From: DATHNF01 sp035486285
GTDB taxonomy: Bacteria > Patescibacteriota > Saccharimonadia > Saccharimonadales > UBA4665
Assembly: GCA_035486285.1 (NCBI GenBank)
Contig: DATHNF010000011.1
Coordinates: 1-26,194 of the forward strand
Length of the DNA: 26,194 bases
Direction of reading: 5' to 3'
Position 1 is the stretch's first letter. Every line of letters starts with the position of its first letter. Of the stretch, positions 22,812-26,194 are shown piece after piece. A program made the position numbers and the translations under genes. The notes under the pieces were generated by a model. It searched no databases, had not been told where the DNA came from, and worked only from the letters and a program-made list of their open reading frames with translations.

Positions 22812-23857
22812 ACCCTTCAAACCCAGCTCCCCAGGAACAACCGCAATCCGTAATGGTCCAGCCGGCCGGGCTGCCGAGAGACGCTTCGAGTCGTGTTGCG
22901 CCATCGCTTATTGTCCCCGGGCAGCCGCAGCCGCTCCCGACTAATCAGCAACCGGCAGCAATAGCCATGCCGGCCATGCCGACAGTGCCACTACCAACCC
23001 AGCAGCCAATATTAGCCCCTCCGGTGCCTGTTAATGGAGTTGCCCCTCAGCGGCCCCAGCCCGCACAACCACCGCAGGTCTCCGTATCCCCGGCAAATAC
23101 GCCAACCACTGCGGCAGCCAAGCCGCGAACAAACACCAACAGCACGCAGAATTCCCTCCAGATCGCCGAAATCCGTGACGGTATAGTTATCATGAATGAC
23201 GGCTCGTACCGCTCGGTAGTTATGGTCAAAAGTATAAACTTCGACCTGATGAGCAATCAGGAGCAGGAAGCTGTCGAATATAGCTATCAGGGCTTTTTGA
23301 ATTCACTCTATTTCCCGATCCAAATTTTCCTACGCTCGCAAAAGGTCGACTTGCAACCATACATTGAGAAGCTGGACAAGATTCGTACCGAGCACGACAA
23401 CATGCTACTGGCACTGCTCATGGAGGATTATATCGGCTACATTGACAGCCTCAGCCAGCAGACCAATATTATGGACAAAAAGTTTTACGTGATTATTCCA
23501 TTCTTCCCAGTTATTAATGCTCAGAAAGCGTTGTCGCAAAGCAAGAACTTCCTGAGCGGTATCGGTGGCCTGTTCAATAACAAAGACCAGCACGTCGTTG
23601 TTAACGAAGTGGACTTAGAGAATGCCAAGACCGAGCTGCGCAACCGGGTGCAGGCCGTGCTGTCTGGCTTGCTACAGGCCGGTATCCAGGGCTTACCGCT
23701 AGATACTCAGGAACTCATCGAACTGTATTACGACACTTATAACCCTGATACGGCCACCCGTCAGCAGCTCAAGAATTTTAATGACTTATCGGCCGACATT
23801 ATTACCAAAGGCCAGGGTGCCGCGCCGCAAGCACACTTACAGAGGGAGCTACAATGA
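22808..23857 (+). CDS. TraC-like protein (N-terminal half of a split VirB4 system)
   Basis: It has 349 codons from GTG 22808, which has GGAGA five bases upstream; ATG 22748 in frame adds 20 residues but lacks a good signal. After a Pro/Gln-rich linker of about 110 residues comes a folded domain (IAEIRDGIVIMNDGSYRSVV ... NQEQEAVEYSYQGFLNSLYF ... FYVIIPFFPV ... QELIELYYDTYNPDTA). It matches, by memory, the TraC-family domain that forms the N-terminal part of VirB4/TraC ATPases. It has no P-loop. In CPR loci this domain is usually encoded just before VirB4, as here. It should dock on PrgI and the VirB4 hexamer at the inner membrane. Its stop overlaps the ATG of a 12-codon frame leading to VirB4. 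Confidence 0.8.
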   Translation: MNPSNPAPQEQPQSVMVQPAGLPRDASSRVAPSLIVPGQPQPLPTNQQPAAIAMPAMPTVPLPTQQPILAPPVPVNGVAPQRPQPAQPPQVSVSPANTPTTAAAKPRTNTNSTQNSLQIAEIRDGIVIMNDGSYRSVVMVKSINFDLMSNQEQEAVEYSYQGFLNSLYFPIQIFLRSQKVDLQPYIEKLDKIRTEHDNMLLALLMEDYIGYIDSLSQQTNIMDKKFYVIIPFFPVINAQKALSQSKNFLSGIGGLFNNKDQHVVVNEVDLENAKTELRNRVQAVLSGLLQAGIQGLPLDTQELIELYYDTYNPDTATRQQLKNFNDLSADIITKGQGAAPQAHLQRELQ

Positions 23858-23892
23858 CAACTTTGGCGAAGAGCTCTAGGAGAGATGCCTAA
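23854..23892 (+). CDS. 12-codon coupling peptide between TraC-like gene and VirB4
   Basis: ATG 23854 overlaps the TGA of the TraC-like gene (ATGA), and TAA 23890-23892 overlaps the ATG of VirB4 (TAATG). GGGAG lies six bases before the ATG. The peptide is MTTLAKSSRRDA. It is most likely a stepping-stone that carries ribosomes from one gene to the next; the VirB4 start also has its own AGGAG ten bases upstream. Confidence 0.4.
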   Translation: MTTLAKSSRRDA

Positions 23893-25826
23893 TGGCTTTT
23901 GGCAAAAAGAAGCAACCAGCCGTTGACCCAGTAGCCGTCGCCCAAGCCCAACGGGCCCGCGAAGAACAAGAAGTCCAAGCGGCCTTCCAAAAAGGCATTA
24001 CCGCTCTGCGCGACTTCATCGCCCCTAGCTCACTGGAGTTTAGCAGTACGCACTTCCAGCTTGGCACCCGTTACGCCCGGACATATTACGTCTATGGCTA
24101 CCCACGGCAGCTGTACACCGGTTGGCTCAGTAGCATGGTTAACCTCGACGAGGTTATCGATTTGAGTATGTACATTTATCCGGTAGAGAGCCAGGTAGTG
24201 CTCGAGAATCTGAAAAAGAAAGTTACCCAACTGGAAGCCGGCATCCAAATCGACAGCGAAAAAGGCCGGGTCCGCGACCCAGGCAAACAGGCTGCCATCC
24301 TCGATGCCGAGGAAATGCGCGACAGACTACAAGTCGGCGAGGAGCGGTTCTTCCGGTTCGGTCTGTATTTCACTATCTACGGCAGCAGCTTGGAAGAACT
24401 AGAGTTCGTCAGTCACAAAGTCGAATCAATGCTCGGCCAGCAGTTGGTCTACAGCAAACCAGCCAGCAGCCAGCAAGAACAAGGCCTCAACAGCACGGTG
24501 CCACAAATGGTCGACCAGCTGCAAATCCGCCGCAACATGAGCACCGGCGCGCTCAGCACCAGCTTCCCGTTCACCAGTGCTGACCTCAGTCAAGATAACG
24601 GCATCCTCTATGGTATTAACATGCACAATTCTGGCCTGGTTATCTTTGACCGCTTCTCTCTAGAGAATGGCAACTCCGTAGTCTTCGCCAAGTCCGGCGC
24701 AGGTAAGAGTTTCACGGTCAAACTAGAGGCTCTGCGTAGCATGATGTTCGGCACCGAAATCTTCATCATCGATCCGGAAAACGAATACCAGCGCATGTGC
24801 GAAGCCGTCGGTGGCGCCTACGTTCGTCTGAGCCTTAATTCGGCCACTCGTATTAACCCGTTTGACCTGCCGAAAGTCGTCGACAGCGAGGAGGCTGACA
24901 ACGCGCTGCGCAGCAACCTCATTACGTTGCACGGTCTACTGCGCCTAATGATGGGTGGCGCTCAAACCCAGATGATGGGTGGTACGGCGTCGACGATACC
25001 CGCTCTAGCACCCAGCGAAGAAGCCGACTTGGACGCCGCCCTCATCGCTACGTATGCCAAAGCAGGCATCACCAACGATCCGCTGACGCACACTGGCACG
25101 CCGCCAGCTATTACCGACCTGTACGATACGCTGCTACACATGGGCGGCACTGGCCCGCAATTAGCGCAGCGGCTGCGCAAATACACCACCGGGACCTTTG
25201 CCGGTATTTTCAGTCAGCAAAGCAACATTGATATCAATAACCCGTTAGTAGTCTTCAACCTGCGCGACCTAGAAGACGAATTGCGCCCAGTCGCCATGTA
25301 TATCGTCTTGAATTATATTTGGAACAAAACCAAGACCGACCAGAAACGCCGTCTGCTAGTCGTTGACGAAGCCTGGCAGTTAATGAAATACGAGGATTCG
25401 GCTAACTTCCTGTTCTCCCTCGCCAAACGGGCTCGCAAATACAACTTGGGCATCACTACTATCACCCAGGACGTCGAAGACTTCATGGGTTCGCGCATGG
25501 GCCGGGCAATTGTGGCCAACGCCTCAATGCAATTCCTACTCAAACAGTCTCCCAGCGCCGTTGACGTGCTGAGCGACGTATTCAAACTGACCAGTGAAGA
25601 GAAAAAGCGCCTGAGCCAGTTCCCGGTCGGTCAGGGATTATTCTTCGCCGGACAGAACCACGTTCATATCCAGATAGTGGCCAGCCCGACTGAAACCGGC
25701 CTGATTACCACCAACCCGGAACAAGTTCAGCAGATTAACGCCCAGGCAGCCAACCAGGCCGGCGAGTTTAGCCAGCCGCAAGGCACTATTGACCTTGGTA
25801 ACCGCCTGTACCCGGGCAGCGGCTAA
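23892..25826 (+). CDS. virB4: VirB4-type ATPase of the type IV secretion system
   Basis: The predicted protein has 644 residues. The P-loop is AKSGAGKS (266-273) and Walker B is LLVVDEAW (488-495, with Asp492 and Glu493). They are preceded by ENGNSVVFAK and followed by FIIDPENEYQRM (291-302), as in VirB4/TraC ATPases. The late segments LAKRARKYNLGITTITQDVE (509-528) and QGLFFAGQNHVHIQIVASP are also typical. The first 240 residues are a shortened VirB4 N-terminal region (SSTHFQLGTRYARTYYVYGY), the rest of that function being in the preceding TraC-like gene. A Met/Gly-rich insert (about 353-395) interrupts the ATPase domain. It drives pilus assembly or substrate transfer from the cytoplasmic face of the inner membrane. 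Confidence 0.93.
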   Translation: MAFGKKKQPAVDPVAVAQAQRAREEQEVQAAFQKGITALRDFIAPSSLEFSSTHFQLGTRYARTYYVYGYPRQLYTGWLSSMVNLDEVIDLSMYIYPVESQVVLENLKKKVTQLEAGIQIDSEKGRVRDPGKQAAILDAEEMRDRLQVGEERFFRFGLYFTIYGSSLEELEFVSHKVESMLGQQLVYSKPASSQQEQGLNSTVPQMVDQLQIRRNMSTGALSTSFPFTSADLSQDNGILYGINMHNSGLVIFDRFSLENGNSVVFAKSGAGKSFTVKLEALRSMMFGTEIFIIDPENEYQRMCEAVGGAYVRLSLNSATRINPFDLPKVVDSEEADNALRSNLITLHGLLRLMMGGAQTQMMGGTASTIPALAPSEEADLDAALIATYAKAGITNDPLTHTGTPPAITDLYDTLLHMGGTGPQLAQRLRKYTTGTFAGIFSQQSNIDINNPLVVFNLRDLEDELRPVAMYIVLNYIWNKTKTDQKRRLLVVDEAWQLMKYEDSANFLFSLAKRARKYNLGITTITQDVEDFMGSRMGRAIVANASMQFLLKQSPSAVDVLSDVFKLTSEEKKRLSQFPVGQGLFFAGQNHVHIQIVASPTETGLITTNPEQVQQINAQAANQAGEFSQPQGTIDLGNRLYPGSG

Positions 25827-25970
25827 GAAAAGCGCTAGCCCTTAACTACTGATCGCTACTTAATCGGATACCGTTGGTCGTTTCGCCCGAATTCTAGGCA
25901 CAACGATAAAGGATAGGGGATCTGGGAAAGTTCAAGGTCCAAAAGGTCAGCGATCAAAGAGTTAGGCGTG

Positions 25971-25976
25971 TATAAT
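25971..25976 (+). promoter_or_regulatory. -10 element before the right-edge gene
   Basis: A perfect TATAAT is 36 bases before ATG 26013; no convincing -35 is visible. It suggests a separate promoter after VirB4. Confidence 0.4.
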
Positions 25977-26012
25977 ACAAGCGTAAGGACTTAAGTTGTA
26001 GACCCAACAAAC

Positions 26013-26194
26013 ATGGCAGAACCCGAACGAGTGTACAATGACCAGGATGCGCAGCCGGTTACCCGGCCAGATCTACGCGCACTCGAAGGTGGCGGCGAAA
26101 CCAGCCCGCCACGCCGCGATCATTTAAGCTCAGTAGACGGTGACAAGGATAAGGGTACAGATGGTGGCTCATCCGCTTCAAGCGGTGGCAGCCC
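26013..26194 (+). CDS. Unidentified protein with disordered N-terminus, cut by the right edge
   Basis: The frame is open from ATG 26013 to the end of the window (60 codons). It starts MAEPERVYNDQDAQPVTRPD and then becomes Gly/Ser/Asp-rich, without signal peptide or membrane segment so far. The position after VirB4 suggests a further secretion component, but the visible part does not identify it. No good Shine-Dalgarno sequence is present. Confidence 0.6.
   Translation, partial: MAEPERVYNDQDAQPVTRPDLRALEGGGETSPPRRDHLSSVDGDKDKGTDGGSSASSGGS

Overview
The window looks like part of a Candidatus Saccharibacteria (TM7; Patescibacteria/CPR) chromosome. The main reason is its right half, which carries the type IV secretion layout I associate with that group: a row of small pilin-like double-membrane proteins, a VirB6-like polytopic protein, a PrgI (VirB3-like) protein, a TraC-like protein standing apart from its VirB4 ATPase, and an unfinished Pro/Gly/Ser-rich gene at the edge. 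TGA is used as an ordinary stop, so the UGA=Gly code of other CPR groups does not apply. No rRNA or marker gene is present, so the assignment is an inference.

Layout. (1) 1-1879: end of a large membrane protein with a thrombospondin type-3-like calcium motif, apparently fused to a second membrane protein. (2) 1927-4806: a GC-rich island bounded by a 28-bp direct repeat (27/28 identical) whose right copy overlaps the 3' end of tRNA-Ser(CGA). It holds remnants (an actinobacterial-looking membrane protein, a serine recombinase C-terminus) and two small convergent genes sharing an N-terminus. (3) 4801-5160: tRNA-Ser(CGA) and tRNA-Arg(GCG), divergently transcribed. (4) 5161-6683: an AT-rich remnant abutting the 3' end of tRNA-Arg, with a serine recombinase lacking its catalytic domain and a stand-alone sigma-70 region 4 protein. 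(5) 6745-9710: accessory genes: GNAT-like protein, M23 peptidase without signal peptide, glycine-rich hydrophobic protein, DUF1704-type zincin and a small charged protein. (6) 9890-15749: ordinary chromosome: Rossmann oxidoreductase, YihY/BrkB membrane protein, methyltransferase, PH-like membrane protein, tRNA-Ser(UGA), tRNA-Ser(GCU), ComF and Hsp20, closed by a strong bidirectional terminator. (7) 15818-26194: the type IV secretion locus, with six pilin paralogues on the minus strand and the assembly and ATPase genes diverging on the plus strand.

How it fits together. The secretion genes encode an envelope-spanning apparatus: pilins for the extracellular fibre, the VirB6-like channel with a Cys-rich outer region, PrgI and TraC at the inner membrane, and VirB4 as motor. 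Several are translationally coupled by 1-4 base overlaps. The two tRNA 3' ends in regions 2-4 have both served as integration sites, and in both cases the C-terminal end of a serine recombinase reads antisense into the tRNA. For the tRNA-Ser island the sequence suggests that the attachment core lies inside the recombinase reading frame, so integration would replace the last codons of the enzyme. Recurrent promoter forms are an extended -10 (TGC plus TATAAT-like) and a class in which the -10 lies exactly six bases before ATG, predicting leaderless mRNAs.
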